Assembly: GCA_032871835.1 (NCBI GenBank)
Contig: CM065297.1
Location: 44,269,098 to 44,333,097 of the forward strand
Length of the DNA: 64,000 nt
Reading direction: 5' to 3'
From: Dipteronia dyeriana
Lineage: Eukaryota > Streptophyta > Magnoliopsida > Sapindales > Sapindaceae
Part shown: positions 1 to 10,769 of the stretch, piece after piece
How positions within the stretch are numbered: position 1 is the first letter of the stretch
Layout: the number at the start of each line of letters is the position of its first letter
Program-made: the position numbers and the translations under genes
Notes under the pieces: model-generated
What the model was told of the DNA's origin: nothing
What the model saw: the letters and a program-made list of their open reading frames with translations, nothing else
The model's database searches: none

Positions 1-361
1 GTAGACAATTGATATGGCAAAGTCAGATTAACCGTTGTTGTTATATTTATTCCCTGTTTGACAGCGTCTTTAATGACACTTAGCAGGGATTCTTAGACCT
101 ACTGGAATGCATCTGGGGAAATCCCTATGGGACCATTTGTTGAGGTTATCACGGCATGACCTGTTGAGGTTGGAGTCGCGGAGGGTAGGCCTCCTCCACC
201 AAAGTAGGTGTTTATTAGGCCAGAGTTGTTAACACAACACGGGGTGCCAGAATCATTTAGGGACTGACTCTCATCTCTATTATCCGCCATGTCACCTCTT
301 CACAAGTCCTTTGAGGTTAACTTAGCAAAAGTTAGTTCACCACCCTTCTTATAGTGCTAGT
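1..361 (-). mobile_element. 5' leader and gag start of a D-family Ty3/gypsy element
   Basis: Read on the minus strand, this follows directly after the D-family LTR that ends at 362. About 70 bp of leader precede an ATG at 288-290, which opens a 63-codon frame (290 to 99) beginning MADN and rich in Ser, Thr, Gly and Asn. The position, just inside a 5' LTR, suggests the N-terminus of gag, but no gag domain is visible in this short piece. A stop at 99-101 interrupts it and the rest lies beyond the window. No primer-binding site was recognised. The assignment rests on the adjacent LTR and is inference. Confidence 0.45.
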
Positions 362-646
362 TGTTGATAGTGATTTTTGGATCAGGTAGGATTATTCATG
401 AGTCTAACAAGTTTTGCCAATTGCTAAAGATGTTAAGAAGAAAATAGGAAATAGGAAAAAGGAAAAGTATACAGACACAGAATTACATGGTAAAACCCCA
501 AGGTGGGAAAACATCCACGGCTGATGGTGATTGCGAAAAGAATTTACTATGATGAAACTTTTACACACTCTCATCTCTTCTTTTCTTTTTTTGGCGAATC
601 TCTCTCTCTTTTTGTTGTACATTTTTGTCTCTCTGTCTATATCTTT
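362..646 (-). repeat. D-family Ty3/gypsy LTR, left part (split by gypsy A)
   Basis: The sequence starts TGTTGATAG and matches, in reverse complement, the LTR that ends at 53479. The shared pieces are the terminal TGTTGA block, a tract rich in AAAGAAAGAGA, the 'tggtaaaac...aaacatccacgg' block and a pyrimidine-rich CTCTCT tract. It breaks off at the TCTTT that is duplicated on the far side of gypsy A, and resumes at 32640. The LTR reads on the minus strand, so the element's body lies to the left. Confidence 0.75.
642..646. repeat. Target-site duplication of gypsy A, left copy (TCTTT)
   Basis: TCTTT immediately precedes the TG of the gypsy A 5' LTR. An identical TCTTT follows its 3' LTR at 32640-32644. 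The two outer flanks join into one continuous D-family LTR once the element is removed. Confidence 0.9.
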
Positions 647-1818
647 TGCTAATAGCCAAATTTGGATATGGACCAATGGAAAATCTTTCACTCTCCTAGC
701 CAGGATCAGAATAAGAGATTACTTAGCATGGCACCAAGGTTCCCGGGGTTGAGCTATTAAGGACCCCGCAGAAGTGAGGAAAGGTCGTTGCGCCCTAGGA
801 ATACCCCAGGTGAAGCTCGACATGATAAGATTGAGCAATTTACATCAAAATAAGAACCCAAGGTAAGACCGATAGAGGATGACCCAGGCTCTCCAAGGTC
901 GTCATTACCTCGCAACCTCCCCAGAAGCCCGCCATCCTCTCTAGACACAGAGAGAGACCTATAAGGCATCAAGCTCGTACTACAGTATCACTATATCTCC
1001 CCGAGGGAAGAAGTAAATCTATCTAAGCAGGTATGAGGAAGCTCACAGAAGCTCCGTATCACTAACAAGCACTAACATGGTCATTTCAAGCTCCAAAAGG
1101 GACCTGGAAAGGTCAGATCAAGCTCATAATATCAAGATAAGAGCATGGATCTACCTCGCCATTCGTAATAGTGAACGCCATATTCGGTGACCTCCATAAC
1201 GCATCCTACCAGGGTAATACACATGATCACCTTCACTCTCCAAATTGTAATGAAATATTGTGTATGTGTAGGGCAAATGATTGAGTCCAAAGAGGAAACA
1301 AAATTATCTCATTCCCAGATATTCTCGATTTCGTCATTATGCCAAAGTCAATATCATTCAAACAGAAAATCTCACTTGATAAGAAGGGATTTGATTCAGA
1401 AAATAATGGCGAGAGGATCACGAGTTTAACCTAGTTAGACTACGCATAAATACGCCTAAGGATGCATGAGAAAATGGATCGAACAGAGGACCGACAATAA
1501 GAGAGATCTCGGCCTAAATTCTGTGACCAAAACACAACCACTATAACTATCTACTTCTCGACAAGCACGAAGCCACCGTACCCATTGTACCCATGAATGA
1601 CTAGGAGAATTTAAATGACTACGGTATACACCATATGATTCAATAATAAATTAGTGTCATTTTCCCTTGCATGTTTTAGTATTTCATGTTGTCATCATTT
1701 TTACTATCAAATAAATGAGCCAGGAATCAAAAGTACCAACCCCGGCCACCACTTCCGTGGTAGTGGTCTAGAGGGTGCTAACTGGAATTTCTCACCCCGA
1801 GCGAATTTTTGGTTAACA
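647..1818 (+). repeat. Gypsy A 5' LTR
   Basis: The LTR is 1,172 bp, starts TGCTAATAGCC and ends GGTTAACA. The copy at the far end starts TGTTAATAACC and also ends GGTTAACA, so the termini form a TGTTAA/TTAACA inverted repeat, with one change here. Long stretches align with 21229-21468 and 31782-32639. No coding content is expected; the small open frames inside it are chance. Confidence 0.9.
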
Positions 1819-1823
1819 ATTTC

Positions 1824-1841
1824 TGGCACCGTCTGTGGGGA
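1824..1841 (+). other. Primer-binding site of gypsy A
   Basis: Five bases after the LTR end the sequence reads TGGCACCGTCTGTGGGGA. Plant Tat-type elements commonly have a TGGCGCCGTCTGTGGG-like stretch here, which primes minus-strand synthesis from a host tRNA. The identity of the tRNA was not worked out. Confidence 0.75.
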
Positions 1842-1857
1842 CACCCACAGCAAATTT

Positions 1858-3550
1858 ATGAAAAGTTTACGTGTTAGATATTTTACAGGAATTATAAGGC
1901 TTTGCTCCTCCCAAGGACAACCCAAGGCATTGGGACAACGTTCTGCTGCATTGACACGAAAGGCTCCAACGAAGGGTAGAAAATCCGGACACCATAGCCA
2001 AGCTTTAGCTCAGCCAACCGCTGTACTGGCTCCTGACCCTTCTATGATAAGCCAGGCCATGCTCGACCAACAAGCAATGACCTTTATGGAAAATATACGC
2101 CTTCGCCTGGTCACTGAGGGCATCGCAACCTAGCCAACAAATCCTAACTCTTAGGGAGAGTCGAGCAAGCCCGGAACTAGGCAGCCTGCTTTCGACCAAT
2201 AAGAACCTCCCTTGCCAGAGCTAGCCCACAATAGGGCAGGGCCTCAACCTTCAATTCTGGATAGGCTAGGGCCCACGCCCCCAGTTTCTGGTAGGCCATC
2301 GTGTTATCAACCTAGGCAAGTCAAATAAGTAACAGACACCCTGCTATGGGAGCAGCGAGAAGCTCCCCACCCGACAACCTTAAGGAGGGAAACTTGGGCC
2401 ATAGAAGAAGGTAGCCAGTAAATCCCCCGAGCAGATCCCATTCATAAAGAAGATAGGGTTGAGGGAGGGATCCGACAATGAAGGATCTGAGGTTGATTCA
2501 AATAAGCATGAGAACAAGCGTTTAAGGGATCAGCTAGTGAAGGTACATAAAGATATTCAGTAGATGAAGAAGGAGAAAAACAAGGATGATAAGAAGGATC
2601 CCTTGACCGAATTGAATTCTCCCTTCACTAGGAGGATCCAGGACGCTGAGTTCCCGTCAAAAATCAAAAAGCCAGAAGATAAGTTCTCTAGCACAGATGA
2701 CCCTTTGAGCCACCTGAAGAGCTTTGTACAAAACCGGAAGTCCAGAATATAACTAGGGCTACCATGTGTAGGATGTTCCCAACCACCCTGACTGAATACA
2801 CAAAGACTTGGTTCAAGAAATTACCCTCTGGTAGCATAGATTCATTCACGAAGCTATCAAACGACTTCTATTGAACATGTTCAAGAAATTACCATACACC
2901 TTTAATTTGTGGTCTAGGAACGAGGTGAAGTACTCCGATCATATATGGAGTGTTTTCACAAGGAAGTCATCCAGATGGGAGTCTTCATTGAGAAAGAGAC
3001 CCTCGCCAAATTTCAATGGAACCTATGGGCGGGCAAGTTTGATCCTTCACTAAGCGACCTCTAGAGACCTACCAAGAGGCCTATGATCGGGCTCTTGAGT
3101 AGGTCGAGATTGATGAACAACTTAAGGTCAAAATGGAGCATGACGACATGAGAATGTCGAAACGCTAGAAGAAGAAAGCTCTCAGACCTGAGCCAACTCT
3201 GAAAAACTAGAACAATCCTCCCAACAGGTCGACGTACCGGTTACCTGCTTTCCAACCTAGGTAAAAGTGGTATCCTACCAAACGAACCCCTCTGCAAGCT
3301 TCGTCTCCTTTAAGGACTATAGCCCCCGTTACACGAGATGAAATAGGGTATGATCACTACACCTCTTTAAATGTATCCCGAGAAACAATCTACCTCGCCA
3401 TTCAGGATAAGGGGCTACTTTAGAAGCCTGCACCCATGAAAGCCTCAGCAGACGGGAGGAATAGGTACAAGTACTATGACTTTCATGAAGACATAGAGAA
3501 CAACACTTCAGAGTGCTATAACCTTCGTAACTAGATTGAGGCTCTGATAA
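1858..3550 (+). pseudogene. Gypsy A gag remnant
   Basis: Reading starts at the ATG at 1858, and the first open stretch runs to a stop at 2131-2133. It is Gln/Ala/Pro-rich and ends in a MENIRLRLVTEG-like helix, typical of the N-terminal part of Tat gag. At 2564-2752 a Lys/Asp/Glu-rich segment leads into a stretch containing 'DDPLSHLKSF', the start of the retrotransposon gag (capsid-like) domain, where relatives read DPLDHLxxF. Capsid-domain pieces continue in shifting frames through about 3130. A charged region to about 3550 lies where the nucleic-acid-binding part of gag normally sits, but no intact CCHC knuckle was seen. Multiple stops and frameshifts make it non-functional. Confidence 0.7.
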
Positions 3551-3889
3551 GGAGAGAATGTTTGATAGAATTCTTACAGCAGGTTAGGGACAACATCTAG
3601 ACTGGAAAGAAGGTACAAACAGGGATCCGTGACCATGCTGAGAAGAAGAAGCGGGAACAAAAGGATTTGATGCAACAAATCCATATGATACACACCATCA
3701 ATGGGATGCCCACCCTGGCTGGCACCTCTAATAGTTCAAGGAAAAACCATGCAAGGAAGATTCCCCGTGTCGACGAAGGCCGGAGTATCTTCAAGGTCGA
3801 CCAAAGCCATACTGGCCCATCCCAGTCAACGTAGATTATATTCACCGAGGCAGATGTCTACAATATCGTGAAGCCCATGAAGATCCCAT

Positions 3890-4260
3890 GGTGATCACTG
3901 TACAGATTACCAACTGCGTGGTTCACCGCGTGCTCATTGATAAAGGCAGTAGTGTAGACATTCTCTTCAAAGACACATTGGAGAAACTGGATTTGAAGTA
4001 ATAGTGTTACAATAGCTGCACAACTCCGCTGTATGGATTCACTGGGATTTGATCATACCAGTGGGATCAAAGATACTCCCAATGATCGTTGGTACCGCCC
4101 CGTTCTAACAAAACATTATGACAAACTTCGTTGTGGTTGACACCCGTCGGCCTACAACGCGATACTAAGGAGACCATTCCTATCCTTCTTGAACGGAGTC
4201 CTGTTTATCTGCCATAATGTCTTAAAATTCCCAGTGGAGAACAAGGTAGGAGAGGTATAT
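3890..4260 (+). pseudogene. Gypsy A protease (aspartic) remnant
   Basis: A retropepsin-like segment reads 'VLIDKGSSVDILF' around 3930-3970, followed by a 'QNIMTNFVVVDT' block near 4110-4145. Relatives in this lineage have D-T-G-S-S at the active site. Here the Thr is Lys (D-K-G-S-S), which would be expected to inactivate the enzyme. Frameshifts follow within 100 bp. The same two blocks occur in the minus-strand fragment at 45039-45365. In an active element this domain would release gag and pol products from the polyprotein. Confidence 0.75.
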
Positions 4261-4329
4261 GGGGACCATCAAGCTGCTAGAAAGATATGGAAGCACCGGG
4301 GATGACCTTGGAAGACGTAGAGCCCGCTG

Positions 4330-5390
4330 ATCAACCAGAAAATGATCCCCTGATACTTGATGAAGAAGAACAGAGCAGATAATGGGGCATCGGGCACCCT
4401 GTGGACATGCTAGAGGAAATACCCATCATAAGTGACGATCCCTCCAAGGTTGTCAAGGTCAGGGCTACCCTCGAGCCAAGAGTAAAGAAAGGTTTGATCG
4501 GGCTTCTCCGAGAGTTCAACGATATATTCATTGGCTGTTCACAGATTAGCAGTGGGTTCAACCTTCAAGCCCGTCAAGCAAAAAAGGCACCACTTTAACG
4601 TCGAAAGGAACGATGTGGTTTAAGAGGAAGTGGAGAAGTTTATCAGAGCAGGTTTCATTAGAGAAGTGTGCTACGCCGAATAGATTGCCAATGTGGTCAT
4701 GGTCACGAAGGTGAATGGGATTTGGCATATGTGTGTCGACTACACCTACCTAAACCGGGTGTGTCCAAAATATAACTTTCCTCTACCAAAGATCGACCAA
4801 CTGGTAGATTCCATAGCTGAAAACAAGCTTCTCAACTTTATGGATGTGTTTTTATGGTACAACCAGATTATGATGCACCCCGTCGATCAAGACAATACCA
4901 ACTTTATCACGAGGTAAGGTCTTTATTGCAACAAGGTAATGCCTTTTGGTGTAAAAAACACAGGAGCTACCTGCCAACGATTGGTCTATCGATTGTTTAA
5001 ACCGGAGATAGGAAGAACAATGGAGGTGTATATAGACGATATGATCACCAAATCCCATAAAGTAGAAGAACACCACGAACATCTCCGCAGGACTTTCCAG
5101 ATAGTGAGGGAGAGCCGAATGTGGCTGAATCCCAACAAGTGTGCTTTTAGGGTAATAATAGGGAAGTTTTTGAGCTTCATGGTGATTGAGAGGGGAATTG
5201 AGGCAAACCTAGAAAAAATCCAAGCTATCCTGAACCTAGATTCTCCTACCACTCTTAAACAAGTCCAAGTTTTGATAGGGTGTGTATCAGCGCTTAACAA
5301 GTTCATCTTGCGTTCCACTGATAAATGTCTTCCCTTCTTCAAAGCCATCAAACAGGAGAGGAACATGAAATGGGACAAGGATAGTGAGTG
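4330..5390 (+). pseudogene. Gypsy A reverse transcriptase remnant
   Basis: The pieces read as a Ty3-type RT. A lead-in 'KKGLIGLLREFNDIF' lies at about 4480-4525, 'MCVDYTYLNRVCPK' at about 4726-4770, 'FPLPKIDQLVD' follows, then 'VMPFGVKNTGATCQRL' (4936-4985). The catalytic Y-I-D-D-M is at 5029-5043. The thumb region continues to the stop at about 5389. Most of the domain is in two open stretches (4693-4917 and 4939-5391) split by a stop after 'NFITR'. It would copy element RNA into DNA in a virus-like particle. The catalytic Asp pair is intact, but the N-terminal part is broken. Confidence 0.88.
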
Positions 5391-5810
5391 AGCTTTCCAA
5401 GACTTAAAGGAGTACCTCGCCAGCTCACCGCTATTAGTTAAACTAAAGTTGGGGGAAGAATTTCAGATGTACTTGGCAGTGTCAGAAACAGCAGTAAGCG
5501 GCTTTGGTAAAGGGGTGAGAGGATGGGATCCAGCAACCTATCTACTATATCAGCCATGCACTATCCAAACTCGAGAAGAACTACCTCCTCCTTGAAAAGC
5601 TCACCCTTGCCCTGGTTACTTCGGCTAGGAAGCTCTGTTCTTATTTTCAAGCCCATACAGTGGCAATGGTAATGGACCAACCTCTCCGCCAATTTTTACA
5701 GAGGCCAGATATATCTGGAAGGCTGATCCTGTGGGCATTGGAGCTCACTCAGTTTGACCTAAAGTACAAATCTTAAACGATGATCATAGATCAGAGCCTA
5801 ACAGACTTTG
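5391..5810 (+). pseudogene. Gypsy A RNase H (first, Ty3-type) remnant
   Basis: Directly downstream of the RT, the sequence encodes 'AFQDLKEYLASSPLL' and then a degraded segment to about 5800, in the place and order of the connection and RNase H region of Ty3/gypsy pol. It contains 'MYLAVSE' and later 'TREELPP' and 'PLRQFLQRP', which match the corresponding parts of the D2 copy at 51430-51760. Frames shift at least twice. This part is recognised mainly by its parallel with D2. Confidence 0.7.
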
Positions 5811-6300
5811 TAGTTGAGACAATTGGCAACACCAGATCCAATTCTTGAGAAACTTCAAGAGGGCAACAATTGGCCGGAAGACTATAAAGCTTGGACCATT
5901 TACATTGATAGAGCATCTGGGCAGGTAAAAGAAGGTGCTGGCATATTCCTGATTGATCTTGAAAAAATGGAGTGTTACAACTATTTTAGGTTTGAATTTA
6001 AAGCAACCAATAATGTTGTAAAGTACAAAGTTCTCGTAGCTGGAATGAAGGTCGCCATCGAGCTTGGGGCTGATTATTTGTATGTCAAAAGTGACTCACT
6101 ACTCATTGTCAACCAGGTTACATAACTTTACCAAGCCAAAGGCAAAAACATGGCAGCCTACCTGAAGCTAATCCAGCACCTAAGGGAAAGGTTCAAAGGA
6201 TTCCGGATCGAGCAGATACCTCGACAGTAAAACCACCGAGCGGACGTCTTAGAAAAGATAGCCATGAATGGAGGTCTAGCTCTACCTAAATGAGTACCCC
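5811..6300 (+). pseudogene. Gypsy A second RNase H (Tat-type) remnant
   Basis: An open stretch of 103 codons (5814-6125) reads 'WTIYIDRASGQVKEGAGIFL', then 'FEFKATNN', 'ELGADYLYVKSDSLLIVNQV'. After a stop it continues with 'QAKGKNMAAYLKLIQHL' and 'RIEQIPRQ'. This is a complete RNase H fold, additional to the pol-linked one, and it lies between RNase H and integrase. Tat-lineage elements are known to carry such a second RNase H. The usual first catalytic Asp is kept (I-D-R), while the Glu of 'NNxAEYE' is replaced (NNVVKYK), which suggests loss of activity. Confidence 0.8.
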
Positions 6301-6439
6301 TCCAGGTGATCTCCTAATCGAGTATAAATACAGGTAAATAAATCTGTCCAGTGGATCAGCTAGCCTGTTGGATTGACCCGATAACTGTTTACCTCCAGAA
6401 AGGAAAGCTTCCCGAGAACCCTGACCAGGCCCGAAAGGT

Positions 6440-7530
6440 AAAAAAGTATAATCAGTTTGGTATTACCTAATACGTGGATACCTCAATTGGAGGGGAAAAT
6501 CCCTTCCTCGACTTCAATGTCTTCATCCAGACGATGCTAGTTGGGCATTAAGAGAGGTTCATTCAGGGGACTGCGGAAATCACATTGGCGGGGAGGCTTT
6601 AGCATATGAAGTGCTCCGTATGGGGTATTATTGGCCAATAATTCACCAAGACACAAAGAGTTTTGTACAATCCTATAAACCGTGTTAGAGGATTTCGAAC
6701 TTGACTCATCTACCATCGAAGCGACTGTCATCTCTCAGTTCACCTTACCCCTTTACTATTTAGAGGGTCGACCTGATCAGACTGCTTCCTATCGCTCATG
6801 GGCAAGCCAGGCACGCTATCATGGCAGTCGACTATTTTACAAAGTGGGTCAAGGTAGGACCTCACTCCCAAATTTTAGAAGAGAATACGATGAGGTTCGT
6901 CAAAACCAATATGGTTTGCAGGTTTGGGACTTCATTCATCATTGCAGCAGACCTAGGCAAACAGTTTGACAATGCCTGATTCAAAGACTTTTGTGAAGGT
7001 TTGGGAATCGACCTTAGGCTCCCTTCAGTAGCCCACCTCAAACTAATGGGCTGGTGGAATCCACCAACAAGACTATTAAGAAGCTGTTGAAGAAGAAATT
7101 CCTGCAGAAGAAAGGCAAATGGGCCGAGCTCCCCGAGGTTCTCTGGGCATACCGGACTACAAAGAGAATAGTTACAGGGTGCAACACTTTGAACCTGATA
7201 GCAATGAGGTCAAGCTCCGAGCTAGTCTAGATCTCATAGAAGAGAAACAGGACCAGGTAGCTGAGAAAAAAGCAATATACCAGAGCAAGATTGACAGGTA
7301 TTTCAACAGAAAATTCAGAGCCCAGAATTTCAACAGAAAAGTCAATGAAGGGAAATTGGTTATTAGGAAAGTGACCCTGAACACTCGAAAAAGGTCCGAT
7401 AGAGTCTAGGACCCAATTGGGAAGGGCCATACTTGGTAAAGATGATGGTGTGTAATAGGGCATAGAAGCTCGAAGACATGGAGGGTCGACCTATCGACCA
7501 CACCTAGAATGCTGAGCATTTGAGAAAGTT
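6440..7530 (+). pseudogene. Gypsy A integrase remnant
   Basis: At 6540-6680 a zinc-binding N-domain is visible ('HSGDCGNHIGG', then 'GYYWPIIHQDT', ending in a Cys after 'SYKP'). The catalytic core follows in another frame: 'HAIMAVDYFTKWV' around 6800-6860, 'SFIIAADLGKQFDNA' around 6935-6980, and 'WNPPTRLLR' near 7055. The C-terminal region with 'LDLIEEKQDQVAEKK' (7119-7409) is open for 96 codons and continues to about 7530. Integrase would insert the DNA copy and make the 5-bp duplication seen here. Several frameshifts and stops. Confidence 0.82.
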
Positions 7531-7599
7531 CTATCCCTAGACAGGAGACTCTTAGCAAACTACCTCCATTTAGGTTTCAATAAAATTCTCAACAACAAT

Positions 7600-7800
7600 G
7601 TACTCCATTTTGATCATCAATAAAATCTGCTACTAATTTCTCCATCTCCGATTGTATTCTCCAAGAGCTGTAATTTCTCCATCTCCGATTGTGTTGTCCA
7701 TGAGCTGTTAATTTCTCCGTATCCGAGTATGTTCTCCAAGAGCAAATTTTCCATAATCGCCTTGAGACCAGAGATCAGTCGGGAAAGCCCTTCCACTATC
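7600..7800 (+). repeat. Short tandem blocks in the gypsy A spacer
   Basis: Downstream of pol there are three imperfect copies of a roughly 45-bp unit containing 'atttctccatctccgattgt' and 'ctccaagagc'. They sit between integrase and the 100-bp minisatellite. Tandem repeats in the pol-to-3'-LTR spacer are common in Tat/Ogre elements. Confidence 0.65.
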
Positions 7801-7802
7801 CC

Positions 7803-8150
7803 TGATGCCTTGGTCGGGCATAACCCCCAACCGAAAATGGTCTGAGTGTAAGAGGATAGTTGTCATCCAGATCTCGAGACAAGGATAGCTAAATATCCCT
7901 CATAATGCCTTGGTCGGGCTACCACCCCCATAAAGAGTCTGAGTGTAAGAACATAGCTACGATCCTAATCTTGAGACTAGGATCTAGCTAAATAGCCTTC
8001 ATGATGCCTTGGTCGGGCACCACCCCCAAGAAGGGTCTGAGTGTAATAGCGTAGCTGCCATCCAGATCTCGAGACCATGATATAGCTAGATAGCCCTCAT
8101 GATGCCTTAGTCCGGTTACAACCCCCGAGAAGGATCTAAGCTTTAATATT
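7803..8150 (+). repeat. Minisatellite of about 100 bp, four copies, in gypsy A
   Basis: Copies begin at about 7803, 7904, 8003 and 8101 with 'atgccttggtcggg' (the last degenerate). Each contains 'ctgagtgtaag', 'atccagatctcgagac' and 'gctaaatagccctcat' in order. Periods are 101, 99 and 98 bp. Non-coding. Confidence 0.85.
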
Positions 8151-8756
8151 GATTTGCTTGTTGGACTAAGGTCGCCATGACAAGATATCTCCCCAAATGC
8201 TAGGAAAAAGGGTATCTATGTTGTTACCACACAACTTTCACCTAAGTATCAAGCCCCTGATTACTACTAACCATTGGTTTTTCATAAGCATGTGATTTTA
8301 TATCGCCAAGTAAAAGTTTGAATGAGGAATCATCAAAGATGCGAGACACAAGGCAAGGGAACTCCTCCCAAAGACATTAAATTCCTACCAAGTGCTGAGA
8401 ATTGGAGCTAGCTTTCTATCCAACTAGTATGTCTGCACATAATAGATTCCAAGTTTTTATTTACCAAATTTAATTAAGCAAGTATTGTTCTGAAGGTCGC
8501 ATCCAGGTCGAGGTCAGAAATCGAGCGAGGAATTCCAAGCTAAGTTTGAATTTCACAATCAGGATTAATCAAAGTAAAGAAATGATAACCGAATTTCATT
8601 GATAGTAAGGGAGCCGATCCCCTCACAAAGGCTATATTCACCGAACAGAGAGCCCAACCCCTGTTTTCAGGATACATAAAGAAAAAATATAGATAAAGAA
8701 TTGGTTAAACTAGTCGTGAGTAAAGGGGGTGACCACCTTCCTTTCCGGCCACCTCT
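8151..8756 (+). other. Non-coding spacer of gypsy A
   Basis: No gene or motif is recognised between the minisatellite and the copia 1 insertion point. It is part of the pol-to-antisense-ORF spacer, which resumes at 18337. Confidence 0.6.
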
Positions 8757-8761
8757 GCCAC
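8757..8761. repeat. Target-site duplication of copia 1, left copy (GCCAC)
   Basis: GCCAC precedes the left LTR and ACCAC (18332-18336) follows the right one. One mismatch is consistent with mutation after insertion. Confidence 0.8.
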
Positions 8762-10755
8762 TGTTGGAACAAAATTCACCGATCACGTAGTGCAAACGGG
8801 TTTTTAAAATTTATTATACAGATCGTAATCTGTATCTGTAAATTTTTTTATACAGATCGTAATCTGTATCTGGAACCGGTGAACTTTTGATCTTAATTAT
8901 TTTCGGAACAAATACATATAAAAATTATTACACAAATAAAAAATATATATAAATACAGGAAATTGTAATCAATAAAAAAAAATAGAACCATACCAACGAT
9001 TGGAGGCTCCTTTACTTTTCGATTTCTCCTGGTCTGTACCACTGATCTTCCTAGCTATTCCCGGGATTGGTAACTGCGTGTGAGCGCGTCACGATTCTCA
9101 GGAACTTAGGATGGAGGGTGTAGAAAAGAAAAGAATAAAAAAACTCTTTCTTAATATTAATGAACAACACTTGTACATAAAACCTTTTCTCTCTTTATAG
9201 TGTTTGTTCATGCACACACTTGCACAAAATAACTCACAAAAAAAAAACTCACTCACCAGTTTTTTAACCAAAAGCCAAAACCAACTTTTGTCTTTTGTTA
9301 AATAAATATATATATATAAGTGAGTTGCTGTGCGTTTCACGGACAACAACTTTTTTATTTTTTATTTTATTTTTTTGATTAAATAAAATATATCTTATAT
9401 ATAATATTTAAAAAATTGATCAAATCTATATTTGATTTTTAAAAACTTTCAAATAAAAAATATCTCATATCTTTAATTTGATTTTAATTTTGAATTCAAA
9501 CTATTTAAATTCAAAAATAAATTATTTTATATAATAAAATAAAATAATCACATTATCTTAATTTATTCAAAAATAAATATCAACATACACCCTCCATTTA
9601 GTGATTAATAACATAATTAAATAATCTCATTATTTAAGTTATTTAATCACCATTATCTATTAATTAAATAATCTCATTATTCAATTAATTCCCGAATAAA
9701 TACGTGTCACTTTCGTAACAAAATTAACTGGACAATCCAATTAAATAACCGTGACCCTTGTTACCTAAATCGATCGGGCTAGCAAAGGGACCTAATGGAC
9801 CCACAGTATTTTGAGCTCTAATAATCCTCAGAATCATTAATTAAACTCTTTAAATAATATTTCTTGATTATTAACTCCGGTGTTATTCCACTAAAAACCC
9901 GAAGCTGCACTCTCTCAACTGCAGACGTTTTTACACAGACCGATACAACTCGATGTCCATCGATATAGCTATTACATATGGTGTGATCCTCCACAATAGT
10001 TCATAATTAGAGCTGGGTCATAATGTCCGTTATACCCCTCTAATTACATATATCCTTTAAGTACCATTGATTATCTAATGGACAATAAATCCTACTTCCT
10101 CACGAAATTAGGAGAACGCTCATATTGTCCAAGCCCCGAATCAACCCTTAAGGGAACTACCATCTACTTCTATTGTGTACAAACCTTCCTAGTTACAAGC
10201 CAAACCGTAATCCCAACATACGGAGTATATTGATCAGGAAATAGATCTGACCTCACCCATGGTATATCAAAGACCACGATCTAACCTGAAGTAGTCGATA
10301 AGACACTCAAGATTAAGATCACCCATATATAGCCATCATTAGTTGATATATATGAATCTCATCGGCAAACGGATCTTTGTGTGAGATTCATATAGATCAT
10401 GGCCCAATCATATATGATCACATCATACAAGGTGTCTCCATTCCCATATCTCATATGAATGATTCATGATAGAATCGTTGTACATTAAGGAATGGACCAC
10501 AGCTGTAGATTAACCACAAATAAAGTACCCAGCTTTATTTGCTATCTATGGACTCTTTAGATTGCACGTCTCTTACTGTATCCATCTGTATATGACACTC
10601 ATATACACAGTTCGAGATTACATCCGGCAATCCAGGATGTTAATATATACACAAGTTTATAAAATATATAACATAACTGAATTAATTGAACCATTCCTTT
10701 TATTTACTTCATAAATCCATTTACAAATTACATGCTTAGGGCATAAACCCCAACA
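8762..10755 (-). repeat. Copia 1 3' LTR
   Basis: The LTR is 1,994 bp with TG...CA ends. It has two tandem copies of a roughly 35-bp block with 'tacagatcgtaatctgtatctg' near 8818-8873. It aligns with 16266-18331 over its whole length. Visible differences are a short AT tract here (about 9306-9318) against a long one there, and about 20 bp missing near 10168. Confidence 0.95.
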
Positions 10756-10768
10756 ATCTTCCACTTGA
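10756..10768 (-). other. Polypurine tract of copia 1
   Basis: On the minus strand the sequence reads CAAGTGGAAGAT directly before TGTTGG of the 3' LTR. This is the normal place and form of a copia plus-strand primer. Confidence 0.85.
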
Positions 10769-10769
10769 A

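Noticed and set aside
404..752. Short open frames on both strands as genes
   Set aside because: They fall inside the D-family and gypsy A LTRs and reflect the pyrimidine-rich tract; no domain is present.
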